Shown here: in pieces, positions 9,830 through 19,487 of the stretch | How positions within the stretch are numbered: the first letter of the stretch is position 1 | How the letters are laid out: the number at the start of each line of letters is the position of its first letter | Assembly: GCA_029879765.1 (NCBI GenBank) | Contig: JAOUPQ010000004.1 | Location: 1 to 35,069, forward strand | Length of the DNA stretch: 35,069 bases | Source: Nitrospinota bacterium | GTDB taxonomy: Bacteria; Nitrospinota_A; UBA7883 | Reading direction: 5' to 3' | The notes under the pieces: model-generated | The model's database searches: none | Seen by the model: only the letters and a program-made list of their open reading frames with translations | Told to the model about the DNA's origin: nothing | Position numbers and translations under genes: made by a program

Positions 9830-11164
9830 TTGTGGAAGAGCCCTTCGCCCGCCCCGCCCCGCCGACCGCCTATGCCGAAAGTAAAAACCAAACGCATCCG
9901 GCGCCATCCTCTGCGTGTATGTTTCTGCATGGGGTTATGGCTGGCGGTTCTGCTGTTCGCCAGGGTGGATCCTGCCGCCGCTGACATCGTCGATGATTTC
10001 TGGACAACCACACGCTCCGGCGCTGCGGCGATATCGCTGACGGAAGACAACGACGCCTTTGTCCCTGGCGTAAACTCCGACCAGGAATACACCAGCGGCC
10101 TGCGTATCCAGTATACATTCCTTGGCAGGGCTTATCTGCTGGATGAGTCTGGCCAAGCCCATGAACTGGAGGCGGGGAGCGATGGGACCGCTGCGATCAT
10201 TCGTCATGGAAAGCCGGTCCGTATCATCGCCGGAAAAGAGGAGGGCTTGGCCGTCTCCGAAGTGGGTTATCTGCGGTTCCGGCTGCGACAAACCCCCGGG
10301 GAAGGTAATTCGCAACTGCAGGCTCGCCTCACGAATTATGGATTCGCCATTGGCCAGGAAATATATACCCCCCGGAATACCCGCGCATATGAGCCTTTGC
10401 CAGATGAGAGACCCTATGGGGGTTGGTTATATTTCGGCGCGTTTGTTCAGACCGCCACCAACGAGGGGGCGTACTACAATATCGAATTGGATATCGGTTG
10501 CATCGGGCCTTGCGCCATGGCGGACATGGCGCAGGGGGTGATCCATAAATACCTTGTCTATTCTTCCGTGGCCCAGGGGTGGAAAAACCAGGTGTCCAAC
10601 GAGCCGGGGGCGATGCTGGGCATGGAGGCGCGCAAAGTGCTCTTTGAATATCCCGCCGCCAGCGAATATGAACACAGGAATGTGGAGATTTCATATTTCG
10701 CCAAGGGAAGCTTGGGGAATATCTTCATGGACACCTCTGTCGGCTTTTCCCTGCGCCTGGGGGCTTTTCACACGGATTTCGCCAGCATGGGGGCTCCTGG
10801 TCGCGCGGCCACCAGGGTGGCCAATGAAGGGGAAGAACGGGAGCAAAAGCGAAATTGGTCCCTGGCCCGCTCCCTTAATGGCGGCGATGATGGGGGGCCA
10901 AAAGAAATGTTTCTTCTTGTGCGGCTGGAGGGGAAAATGGTGCTGCATAACGGCCTGCTTCAGGGGGGGATGTCATCCGCTAATGAAATCCACACAGTTT
11001 CACCCAGCCGGTTTCTGGTGGATGGAGAGGCCGGGTTGGTGGCTCACTATAACTCCCTGAGGATTTTGTTCAGTATCCGCTCCAGAAGCACTGAATTTGA
11101 AAAGGACCAATGGTCGCCCACCCGGCATGTATACGGCAGGTTTCAGATCACCTTCTTTCATTGA
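9830..11164 (+). CDS. LpxR-like lipid A 3-O-deacylase family outer-membrane protein (start may be 9872)
   Basis: LTEDNDAFVPGVNSDQEYTSGLRIQY (DNDxF...D..YT.G signature), GVIHKYLVYSS..GWKNQVSNEP, C-terminal aromatic RFQITFFH typical of a beta-barrel. Confidence 0.72.
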   Translation: MWKSPSPAPPRRPPMPKVKTKRIRRHPLRVCFCMGLWLAVLLFARVDPAAADIVDDFWTTTRSGAAAISLTEDNDAFVPGVNSDQEYTSGLRIQYTFLGRAYLLDESGQAHELEAGSDGTAAIIRHGKPVRIIAGKEEGLAVSEVGYLRFRLRQTPGEGNSQLQARLTNYGFAIGQEIYTPRNTRAYEPLPDERPYGGWLYFGAFVQTATNEGAYYNIELDIGCIGPCAMADMAQGVIHKYLVYSSVAQGWKNQVSNEPGAMLGMEARKVLFEYPAASEYEHRNVEISYFAKGSLGNIFMDTSVGFSLRLGAFHTDFASMGAPGRAATRVANEGEEREQKRNWSLARSLNGGDDGGPKEMFLLVRLEGKMVLHNGLLQGGMSSANEIHTVSPSRFLVDGEAGLVAHYNSLRILFSIRSRSTEFEKDQWSPTRHVYGRFQITFFH

Positions 11165-11200
11165 CAGGCGCCCAAGCCTATCTGGCAACAACAAATAGAA

Positions 11201-12043
11201 TCAATCCCTGATTCGTCCTGCCCGGTAATCTTCTATCGCCTGCTGGATTTCCTCGTCGGTGTTCATCACAAATGGCCCCCATCGCGCCACTGGCTGGTTC
11301 AGAGGCCTGGCCGCCACCACGAAAACTCTGCAGCCGCTGTTCCCCGCCGCCAGCTTCACTATGTCGCCATCGCTCAACTGGCCCAACGTTCCTGCGGTCA
11401 GGGTGGTTCCATCCGCCTTCCCTTCTCCCTGGATCATATACACGAAAGCGGATTTCCCTTCCTCCACCGGGACCGATAAGGATGTGTCGGGAGGCAGGGA
11501 GATATCCACATACAGGGGGATGGTCACGATCCCCTGCACAGGGCCTGTCACACCAAAGGCCTGCCCCGCCAACACCCTGGCCACGGCGCCACCGGGCAGC
11601 CTGGCATGGGGGATCGCCTCCGGCGGGATGTCCTGATACCTGGGGGGAACCATCTTGCTGTCGGCTGGGAGGTTCACCCACAGCTGGAATCCCCATAACA
11701 TCCCTTCTTTCTGCTTGGGCAATTCAGAATGAACCAGGCCCCGGCCTGCGGTCATCCACTGCGCCCCGCCGGGTTGCAACGTGCCGGAATTGCCCGCGCT
11801 GTCCGCATGATCCACCACTCCGGCGATAAGATATGTGACAGTTTCGAATCCTCGGTGAGGGTGGTCGGGGAATCCGCCAATGTAGTCATCAGGATTGTCG
11901 GACTTGAATTCGTCGAAAAGGAGAAACGGATCTAGCTCCATCATCCGGCCAGACCCGATGATCCTGGTGAGCCGGACCCCGGCCCCATCGGAGGTTCTGA
12001 CACCCTCCACCTTTTTTGACACCGTCCTGTTTCTTCGATCCAT
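11201..12043 (-). CDS. Pirin family protein
   Basis: FDEFKSDNPDDYIGGFPDHPHRGFETVTYLIAG and GGAQWMTAGRGLVHSE are classic pirin motifs. Confidence 0.93.
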   Translation of the reverse strand: MDRRNRTVSKKVEGVRTSDGAGVRLTRIIGSGRMMELDPFLLFDEFKSDNPDDYIGGFPDHPHRGFETVTYLIAGVVDHADSAGNSGTLQPGGAQWMTAGRGLVHSELPKQKEGMLWGFQLWVNLPADSKMVPPRYQDIPPEAIPHARLPGGAVARVLAGQAFGVTGPVQGIVTIPLYVDISLPPDTSLSVPVEEGKSAFVYMIQGEGKADGTTLTAGTLGQLSDGDIVKLAAGNSGCRVFVVAARPLNQPVARWGPFVMNTDEEIQQAIEDYRAGRIRD

Positions 12044-12274
12044 GCGTAAAGCCAGTCTAATGTTGTGCTTGTTATAAAGATGCCAGATTGTAGATAACGT
12101 TTCAATTTGGAATCTGGGCCAGCGGATAAAAGGTGACAGGCAAATTTGGGAACAGACAGAAAAAACAAGAATTACCAGATATTTCAGGCTGCTTTATATG
12201 TAATATACGCATTTTTAATGATACAATAACAAAACGTGGAAAAAATAGACGCATCCAAGCGAGGAGAATTAAAT

Positions 12275-14320
12275 ATGTTTAAGGGGAGTTCATTAAGAGC
12301 CAAGCTTCTGGCCGGTTTGTTTGGTGTGGCGGTGTTTGTCCTGTTTTCAGGGCTGGTTGGAAGGTGGGGAGCGAACACTCTAGGGGAAGGGTTGCAGCAC
12401 ATCGCGGAAGAAGAAGCCCCGGTCTCCGACGCCTCCATGGAGCTGGTAGTCACCATCACTGAAACCCTTTATAACATAGAAAAATTCAAAAGCGCCACTA
12501 ATGTGATCGGAAGCGCCGATGCGTCGAAGGTGGATGGCCTGGTTCGGGACTTTAAGGGGATGGTGGAGCACTACGACAAGGTTACGGACCTGATTATAGC
12601 TGGTGGTCAGTTGGATTTGCTCAAAACCACGGGAACCACCAATGAAACCCTGAAAAGAAAAATCATGGAGGCGGACTCGTTCCACAACAGCAAGCTCCAG
12701 CCTCTGGTAGCCAAAATCCATGTCATGGGCGCCGATCTGATGAAAAAAGACGAGGCTCGCGACAAGGCCATGTCCAATATGGAAAAGGCCTATGACAATA
12801 TAGTAAAGCTTGCTTTTGAATTCGAGGACGCCCTTAAGACAAACATAGATCGAAAGCGCCGTCAGGGGCTGATGGATGAAATCCTGGACCAGGATGTGCG
12901 GTGGGCGGATATGTCCATGGAAATCAGATTCACCATTGCGGAAACCAGGATTCGGCTGGAAGAGATTTATCAGCAGACGGATGAGAAGGAATATGAGGAG
13001 ATACGCAAGGAATATGAGAAGACCATCGATACCTTCGATGAGTGGATCGACGCCATGCTCAAAGGTGGAGAAACCAGCGAGGGGTATGTCCCGAAGGTAA
13101 CCGATACCAGGCAAAGGGCGGAGACGGAGAAAATGGACGATTTCCATAACACCGTTTTCCAAAAAGCGGGCAAAAACCTGCTGGAAGCCCAGAAAGCCCT
13201 GATTGCGACTCAGAGTGAAATGGAAGAAGCCCTGGCGAATCTGGATACATTGTCGCACCAGATGATGCAGCTGATGAAGGATGTGGAAGATGAATCGATA
13301 AGGGCCATGGATGTCGCCAAGAACAAAGGTATGGACGCGTGGACCACTGTTAATAGGGTTCTGTTCGTTTCCGTAATTATCTCGTTCATTGCGGCTTTGG
13401 TAATAGGATTGATAGTGACGAACATGATCACCAAGCCTATCAATCAGATCATCGAGCATCTGACCGAGGGCGCAAGCCAGGTCACGTCCGCCTCGTCAGA
13501 CATCGCCACTTCCAGCCAGAGCCTGGCGGAAGGCGCAACGGAGCAGGCCTCCAGCCTGGAGGAATCCTCCGCGTCTCTGGAAGAAATGGCGTCCCAGACC
13601 AGGCTCAACGCCGATAACTCTGTGGAAGCGGACAAGCTTTCCAACAACGCCAGGGCCAGCGCGGAGAGTGGAAGCGGAACCATGAAGAAGATGATCAACT
13701 CCATGGAAGGGATCAACAAGTCCTCCCAGGAGATCGGCAAGATCATCAAGGTAATCGAGGAGATCGCCTTCCAGACCAACCTTCTGGCGCTCAACGCCGC
13801 CGTGGAAGCGGCCCGGGCAGGAGAGCACGGCAAGGGCTTTGCCGTGGTGGCCGAGGAAGTGCGGAACCTGGCCCAGCGCTCCGCCGCCGCCGCCAAGGAC
13901 ACCGCCTCGTTGATCGAGGAGGCTATCAGCCGAGCCAAGGATGGAAACGAAATGGCCGCCGAGGCCGGCAAGTCTCTGGACGAAATTGTGGATAGCATAC
14001 GAAAGGTCAGCGGGCTTATGGCGGAGATCACCACCGCATCCAGCGAGCAGGCTAGAGGAGTGGAGCAGGTGAACATCACCGTGGCGGAGATGGACAAGAT
14101 CACCCAGCAGAACGCCGCCAACGCCGAGGAAGCCGCCGCCGCTTCCGAAGAGCTCAACGCCCAGGCCGAAAGGCTCAACGATGTGGTGCAGGAGCTTGTG
14201 TATCTGGTGGACGGCTCCAGCGGAAGTATCCGGGCCTCACGGGGGGGAGCGCAAGCGGTTCATAAGCTGCTGACACCCAGGAAGGGAGCGCAAAGGCGCC
14301 AGGACGAGTACGAGGATTAA
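12275..14320 (+). CDS. Methyl-accepting chemotaxis protein
   Basis: N-terminal TM and long helical sensor domain; signalling hairpin [56 protein letters not shown]. Start [12 protein letters not shown] chosen for the preceding GAGGAG. Confidence 0.95.
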   Translation: MFKGSSLRAKLLAGLFGVAVFVLFSGLVGRWGANTLGEGLQHIAEEEAPVSDASMELVVTITETLYNIEKFKSATNVIGSADASKVDGLVRDFKGMVEHYDKVTDLIIAGGQLDLLKTTGTTNETLKRKIMEADSFHNSKLQPLVAKIHVMGADLMKKDEARDKAMSNMEKAYDNIVKLAFEFEDALKTNIDRKRRQGLMDEILDQDVRWADMSMEIRFTIAETRIRLEEIYQQTDEKEYEEIRKEYEKTIDTFDEWIDAMLKGGETSEGYVPKVTDTRQRAETEKMDDFHNTVFQKAGKNLLEAQKALIATQSEMEEALANLDTLSHQMMQLMKDVEDESIRAMDVAKNKGMDAWTTVNRVLFVSVIISFIAALVIGLIVTNMITKPINQIIEHLTEGASQVTSASSDIATSSQSLAEGATEQASSLEESSASLEEMASQTRLNADNSVEADKLSNNARASAESGSGTMKKMINSMEGINKSSQEIGKIIKVIEEIAFQTNLLALNAAVEAARAGEHGKGFAVVAEEVRNLAQRSAAAAKDTASLIEEAISRAKDGNEMAAEAGKSLDEIVDSIRKVSGLMAEITTASSEQARGVEQVNITVAEMDKITQQNAANAEEAAAASEELNAQAERLNDVVQELVYLVDGSSGSIRASRGGAQAVHKLLTPRKGAQRRQDEYED

Positions 14321-14347
14321 TCCCATCCTCTCTTCCTGAGTTCTTTG

Positions 14348-14370
14348 CCGATTCATAGTCGATGAATCGG
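14348..14370 (+). terminator. Hairpin CCGATTCAT-AGTCG-ATGAATCGG downstream of the MCP gene
   Basis: Perfect 9-bp inverted repeat with 5-nt loop 28 nt after the MCP stop; no long T-tract follows. Confidence 0.4.
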
Positions 14371-14398
14371 TGACGGTTATTGCCCGTTGTGTTAGAAT
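14370..14398 (+). promoter_or_regulatory. Possible sigma70-like promoter for pckA
   Basis: GTGACG (14370-14375), 17-nt spacer, TAGAAT (14393-14398). Confidence 0.25.
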
Positions 14399-14536
14399 GC
14401 GAACTCGTGGAGCTTTGGGGTATTGCTGTTGACGGCGTTCCTTGCGCCGGAAAAAGAGTAATGGACAGCAATCACCCCCACAATCCCTGTGGTCAAATAT
14501 CGCAGAGCCACATCCCGGAAAATATATGGAGTAGAT

Positions 14537-16153
14537 GTGCCCAATAATAAAAAAGCAGTGGAGGACCTGGAAAAGCTGGGTTTTCGAAACCTCGCCCGAA
14601 TATACCGGAACCTCCCCAATCCTGCGTTGTATGAAGAAGCGGTCCGCCGCCGCGAAGGCTCCATCTCCTATCGGGGACCGTTCGTTGTGCGCACTGGGCA
14701 ATACACCGGCCGCTCGCCGGACGACAAGTTCATAGTCAAGGAGCCGCTGAGCCAGGACCGCATCTGGTGGGGGCCTTCCAACATGCCGATGGATGAATCG
14801 TATTTCGACCGATTGATCCTGCGCCTGCAGGCGTATTGGCAGGGGAAGGACATGTTCATCCAGGACTGCTACGCCGGAGCGGACGAGCGATACCGCATTC
14901 CCCTCCGGGTTGTCACCGAGGACGCATGGCATTCCATGTTCGCCCGGGATATGTTCATCCGCATCAAGGAGCAGGATGCTCTGGATAACCATAATCCGGA
15001 ATACCACGTTTTCAACGCTCCCAGATTCACCGCCGACCCTTCAGTGGATGGGACCAACTCCGAGGCTTTCGTGGTGGTTCATTTCGGCAAAAAGATAGTG
15101 ATCATCGGGGGCACAAGCTATGCCGGTGAAATAAAAAAATCGGTGTTCAATCTGCTCAATTACGAAATGCCGCAAAAATCGGTGCTCTCCATGCACTGTT
15201 CGGCCAACGTGGGCTCCGGGGGGGACTCGGCCATATTTTTCGGGCTTTCCGGAACTGGCAAGACAACCCTGTCGGCGGATCCTTCCAGAAAGCTGATCGG
15301 CGATGACGAGCATGGTTGGAGCGACAGCGGAGTGTTCAACTTCGAGGGTGGTTGCTACGCCAAGGTGATAAACCTCTCCAAAGAGGCCGAGCCGGTCATT
15401 TTCGCCAACACCCAGAGGTTCGGCACCATCCTGGAAAACGTGGCCATGGAGTTCAACATGTTACGCAAGGTGGACCTTAATGACGGAACCTTGACGGAAA
15501 ACACCCGCGCCGCTTTTCCCATCACGGAGATCAACGTCCCCAATGCCGAATTGTCGGGGGTATGCGGGCATCCAAAAAACATATTCATGCTCACGGCGGA
15601 CGCTTTCGGGGTGCTCCCTCCCATCGCCCGGCTGACCCCCGATGAGGCGTCGTACCACTTCATTTCCGGATACACCGCCAAGGTGGCCGGCACGGAGCGG
15701 GGGATAAGCGAGCCTGTGGCCACATTCTCCACATGTTTCGGCAGGCCGTTTCTTGCCCTGCATCCTTCGGTGTACGCCAAGCTGCTGGGGGAGAAGATCG
15801 AAAGGCACAATGTGAAATGCTGGCTGCTGAACACCGGGTGGACCGGCGGGCCTTATGGCGTGGGGAGCCGCATGACGATACAGCACAGCCGGGCCTTATT
15901 GAACGCCGCCATAGAGGGGAAGCTGGACGAAGTGGAGTTTGTGGAGGATCCCAACTTCGGTTTCATGGCCCCCACAAAAGCTCCTGGCGTGCCAGAGGAA
16001 ATAATGAATCCACGAAACACCTGGGCGGACAAGGCGGCATATGACGCCAAGGCCCAGGAGCTGGTGGCGCGGTTCAGGGAAAATTTCGAAGCATATCGCT
16101 CCGGCGCGACCGAGGGGGTGCGACAGGTGGCGGACCGGATCGGAGCCAGATAG
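14537..16153 (+). CDS. pckA: Phosphoenolpyruvate carboxykinase (ATP)
   Basis: GLSGTGKTTLSADPSRKLIGDDEHGW, FEGGCYAKVI, NTGWTGGPYGVGSRM; GTG start at 14537 with GGAG upstream preferred over the track start 14489. Confidence 0.95.
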   Translation: MPNNKKAVEDLEKLGFRNLARIYRNLPNPALYEEAVRRREGSISYRGPFVVRTGQYTGRSPDDKFIVKEPLSQDRIWWGPSNMPMDESYFDRLILRLQAYWQGKDMFIQDCYAGADERYRIPLRVVTEDAWHSMFARDMFIRIKEQDALDNHNPEYHVFNAPRFTADPSVDGTNSEAFVVVHFGKKIVIIGGTSYAGEIKKSVFNLLNYEMPQKSVLSMHCSANVGSGGDSAIFFGLSGTGKTTLSADPSRKLIGDDEHGWSDSGVFNFEGGCYAKVINLSKEAEPVIFANTQRFGTILENVAMEFNMLRKVDLNDGTLTENTRAAFPITEINVPNAELSGVCGHPKNIFMLTADAFGVLPPIARLTPDEASYHFISGYTAKVAGTERGISEPVATFSTCFGRPFLALHPSVYAKLLGEKIERHNVKCWLLNTGWTGGPYGVGSRMTIQHSRALLNAAIEGKLDEVEFVEDPNFGFMAPTKAPGVPEEIMNPRNTWADKAAYDAKAQELVARFRENFEAYRSGATEGVRQVADRIGAR

Positions 16154-16172
16154 CATAAACCAGAAAATCGGG

Positions 16173-17261
16173 ATGAGCGCCATGAAGCCATCTTCGGCCA
16201 TTGATATAATCCGCTCTTCCCAGGACTACTACTCCCGCCTTTTCGACGATATACGAAAGGCCAGGTCTTCTGTGTTGATCCAGATGTATATCGTGGATGA
16301 AGACAATATCGGGCTGGAGTTTTCCTCTCTGCTGATTAAAAAGGTGGAAGAGGGGCTGGCCGTGGATCTGATCTACGATTCCGTAGGCTCGATCAGCACT
16401 CCATCCCATTTTTTCGACAAGATGGCCGCCGCTGGAGTTCGGGTCATGGAGTACAACCCCATAAATCCCGGCAAAAGGCCTGGTCCCTTCTCCTTCCGGG
16501 CCATGATGCGTCGCAACCATCGCAAGCTTGCGGTTATTGATGGGTCTATATATTACCTGGGCGGAATGAATATAGGAGAGCGGTTTTTAGGCTGGGAGGA
16601 TATCACCATCCGTGGCGAGGGGAATGTGGCCACGGTGCTGCAGGCTTCTTTCGATAATATCGGCAGGAGAGGGTTTGCCCGCCCAAAAGGCCCGAAATTC
16701 AAGGAGCTGGAAACAAAAAGAATCCAGGTGTGCGACAGCCGCCCCGCATTCCAGAACTACCCGATAAAAAAGATGCATCTTGGCGCCATAAACCGGGCGC
16801 GCAAACGGGTGTGGATCGCCCAGGCCTATTTCATCCCTCGCAGGAAAATCGTAAAGGCTCTGATCCAGGCCGTCGGCCGCGGTGTGGACGTGCGAGTGAT
16901 GGTGCCGGACCGGTCGGACGTATTGATTGCGGATCTGGCGGCGTGGATTCCCCTGCGGAGGCTGATGAAGCATGGAGTGCGGGTCATGCGTTTCACCGGT
17001 GAAATGCTCCACTCCAAAATCACCATCATCGACGATGGATTTGTGACCACTGGCACCGCCAACCTGGACAGCATGAGCTTTTACTGGAATCTGGAAATAA
17101 ATCTGGTGATCAGGGATACGGATGTGGTGTCCCGATTCTCCCGAATATACGAAGATTACGAAACAAAAAGCCGCGTGGTGGACGACCTGGAGCCGGAACA
17201 ACGCTCATGGATTGTCCGGATGATCGGCGCCGCATTGTATCACTACAGCTGGATATTGTAG
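16173..17261 (+). CDS. Phospholipase D / cardiolipin synthase-like protein
   Basis: Two HKD-type motifs: RRNHRKLAVIDGSIYYLGGMNIG and MLHSKITIIDDGFVTTGTANLD. Confidence 0.88.
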   Translation: MSAMKPSSAIDIIRSSQDYYSRLFDDIRKARSSVLIQMYIVDEDNIGLEFSSLLIKKVEEGLAVDLIYDSVGSISTPSHFFDKMAAAGVRVMEYNPINPGKRPGPFSFRAMMRRNHRKLAVIDGSIYYLGGMNIGERFLGWEDITIRGEGNVATVLQASFDNIGRRGFARPKGPKFKELETKRIQVCDSRPAFQNYPIKKMHLGAINRARKRVWIAQAYFIPRRKIVKALIQAVGRGVDVRVMVPDRSDVLIADLAAWIPLRRLMKHGVRVMRFTGEMLHSKITIIDDGFVTTGTANLDSMSFYWNLEINLVIRDTDVVSRFSRIYEDYETKSRVVDDLEPEQRSWIVRMIGAALYHYSWIL

Positions 17262-17353
17262 ATCGCGGCCCGCTTGTAAAAGAAAGGAAAGCGGGTTATC
17301 ATGGCTGGCTCATTAAACAAGAAAGTTTCCATATTCAGGAGATACCAAATATC

Positions 17354-17923
17354 ATGGCTACATATATAAACGCCGGTTCCATCCGGGTCGGTATGATTAT
17401 AATCCATAACAAACAGCTTTGGCGCGTCATGACCTTCGAAACCGTCAAACCGGGAAAGGGCGGGGCCTACGCCCAGGTGAAGATGCGCAACATCACCCAG
17501 GGGAACCAGACCGAAGTGCGGTTCCGCACGGAGGAAAAGGTGGAGCGAGCGGTGATGGAACAGGTGGAGATGGAATATCTTTATGAGGATTCGGCGGGCT
17601 TTTGCTTCATGAATATGCAGTCCTATGAGCAGATGTTCCTGAACAAGGATGTCCTGGAGGACGCCATGGATTACCTGACCCCAAACACCAAGGTCAAAGT
17701 GGAGTTCCACGATGGAAAACCGATCGGCCTGGAGCTGCCCAGGGTGGTGGAGCTGACTGTGACCGCCACCGAGCCAGAAATGAAAACCGCCACCATCACC
17801 AGCCAGAGCAAGCCCGCCACACTGGAGACAGGAAAGGTGATCAACGTTCCTGCGTTTATCTCTGAAGGAGAAAAAGTGCGCGTGGATACCGCCGAGGGTA
17901 AGTATATGGAGCGCGCCAAATAA
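17354..17923 (+). CDS. efp: Elongation factor P
   Basis: MATYINAGSIRVGMIIIHNKQLWRVMTFETVKPGKGGAYAQVKMRNITQGN..., full three-domain EF-P; start at the internal Met. Confidence 0.95.
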   Translation: MATYINAGSIRVGMIIIHNKQLWRVMTFETVKPGKGGAYAQVKMRNITQGNQTEVRFRTEEKVERAVMEQVEMEYLYEDSAGFCFMNMQSYEQMFLNKDVLEDAMDYLTPNTKVKVEFHDGKPIGLELPRVVELTVTATEPEMKTATITSQSKPATLETGKVINVPAFISEGEKVRVDTAEGKYMERAK

Positions 17924-17928
17924 GGCGC

Positions 17929-19020
17929 CTACGCCGTTTTGCTCTTCGGGTGGGGGAATATCCCGCCAAAGAGCCATGCCGCCAGGGACCGGATCGCCAG
18001 CGCCGAAAATATCAACGCGGCGATGAGCTCTGCCTGGGGAGGGAATATCCGGGTCGCCTGGCCGATGGTGGCAGCAGGATCGATATCCAGGGCCGCATAT
18101 AACATATTCAGCGCCATCCCGGCGGACAGGGCGCCCACTGCGATGGCGGCAAGGTATATCGCCATCGACCTCCCCCCCAGGAACTTGCGGATTATAACCA
18201 ATGTTCCTATGTTGGTGGCCGGGCCGGATAGCAGGAACACCAGCGCCGCGCCAGGGGAGAGCCCTTTTAGCATCAAAGCCGCGGCCAGGGGAGTGGACGC
18301 GGTGGCGCATATATACATGGGAATTCCGGCGACCAGCATCACCAGCATGGCTACAAATCCATCCCCGGTGTATTGGGCGAAAAATCCATCCGGGATCAGA
18401 GCTCCTGTCATGCCTGCGGCCAGGATGCCGAACAGCAGGTATCCGGCCAGATCGTCCATCATCTCCACGAAGGCGAAGTGGAAAGTGGCGTTCAGATTGC
18501 TTCTGGGCGCTTTATCCGCTTTTTTGGCGCCATCGGCCACATCGCAATCATCCCCACAGCAATCATCCTTGCAGCCCTTGTCCAGGTTCGACATGGGCGC
18601 CTCTTGCCGGTCGCCCAGGAGGTTTTCCATAACACCGGCAAGCAAAGCGGTGAAAAACGCGGCCACGGGCCGAAAGATTGTCATTACCGGATCCAGCAGG
18701 GCATAGGTTATGGCTATGGAGTCCGCCCCGGATTCCGGAGTGGAGATGAGAAACGCGCTGGTGGCGCCTTTGGATGCGCCGTTGGATCGCAGCGAAACCG
18801 CAGTGGGGATTACACTGCAAGAACACAGGGGAAGGGGAATGCCCACCAGAGCCGCGTTGAGCACGGAGCGGAATCCATCGCCCCCAAGCTTGCGCTTTAT
18901 CAGGTCAATCGGAAGATAGACTTTTACCACGCCAGCCAATAGAAATCCGACCAGAAGAAAAATGGCGGAATCCTGCAGTATTTCCCAGGAGGTTGATAGT
19001 GTGTCGAATACGAAACTCAT
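17929..19020 (-). CDS. SO_0444 family permease (predicted Cu/Zn efflux transporter, DUF318-like)
   Basis: GIPLPLCSCSVIPTAVSLRSNGASKGATSAFLISTPESGADSI and repeat VAGIPMYICATASTPLAAALM; central Cys-rich loop GCKDDCCGDDCD. Confidence 0.85.
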   Translation of the reverse strand: MSFVFDTLSTSWEILQDSAIFLLVGFLLAGVVKVYLPIDLIKRKLGGDGFRSVLNAALVGIPLPLCSCSVIPTAVSLRSNGASKGATSAFLISTPESGADSIAITYALLDPVMTIFRPVAAFFTALLAGVMENLLGDRQEAPMSNLDKGCKDDCCGDDCDVADGAKKADKAPRSNLNATFHFAFVEMMDDLAGYLLFGILAAGMTGALIPDGFFAQYTGDGFVAMLVMLVAGIPMYICATASTPLAAALMLKGLSPGAALVFLLSGPATNIGTLVIIRKFLGGRSMAIYLAAIAVGALSAGMALNMLYAALDIDPAATIGQATRIFPPQAELIAALIFSALAIRSLAAWLFGGIFPHPKSKTA

Positions 19021-19418
19021 GGCGCCCTGTCCACCTCCTGATGAAGAACATGATCCAGCACGGCGGAAAAAGCCCCTTTCACATGTTCGTCATCCAGCCT
19101 GTAATAGACTATCTTTCCGGTCTTTTCATATTTAACCACCCCTTTGTCCCGCAACGTGCGCAAATGATGGCTGGTGGCGGACTGGGATAGCCCCAGCAGG
19201 TGGGCAAGATCACAAACGCACAGCTTGCGGATGGAGAGCGCCTCGATGATGCGCATCCTGGCCGGATCGGAAAGGGTCTTGAAGAATTCGGCGACCTTAA
19301 GGGCCTTGGTCTGGGCGGAAAGCTTCCCTTTTACATAGTCGACGTTTTCCTTGTCGACCAGGTTGACCTCACAAACAGTTTCGTCTTTCATAACCTTCAT
19401 ATATGAATGTGTGTTCAT
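19017..19418 (-). CDS. ArsR/SmtB-family metalloregulator (start may be 19391, MKDETVCEV)
   Basis: wHTH SDPARMRIIEALSIRKLCVCDLAHLLGLSQSATSHHLRTLRDKGVV; ELCVCDLA-like CadC motif; overlaps the permease start by 4 nt. Confidence 0.9.
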   Translation of the reverse strand: MNTHSYMKVMKDETVCEVNLVDKENVDYVKGKLSAQTKALKVAEFFKTLSDPARMRIIEALSIRKLCVCDLAHLLGLSQSATSHHLRTLRDKGVVKYEKTGKIVYYRLDDEHVKGAFSAVLDHVLHQEVDRAP

Positions 19419-19433
19419 ATATAAATATATGAA
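19396..19433. promoter_or_regulatory. Nested palindromic operator candidate for the ArsR regulator
   Basis: TTCATATATGAA (19396-19407), ATATATGAA-N6-TTCATATAT (19399-19422) and TTCATATAT-N2-ATATATGAA (19414-19433), all perfect arms. Confidence 0.65.
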
Positions 19434-19487
19434 AGTGAGCCCATTTTGTCAAGAAGCTATCAGCCTGGCGGAATATGAAGAAGCCAC

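Noticed and set aside
17924-17940. GGCG-CCTA-CGCC-GTTTT as terminator of efp
   Set aside because: Only a 4-bp stem and it overlaps the end of the convergent permease gene; too weak to call.
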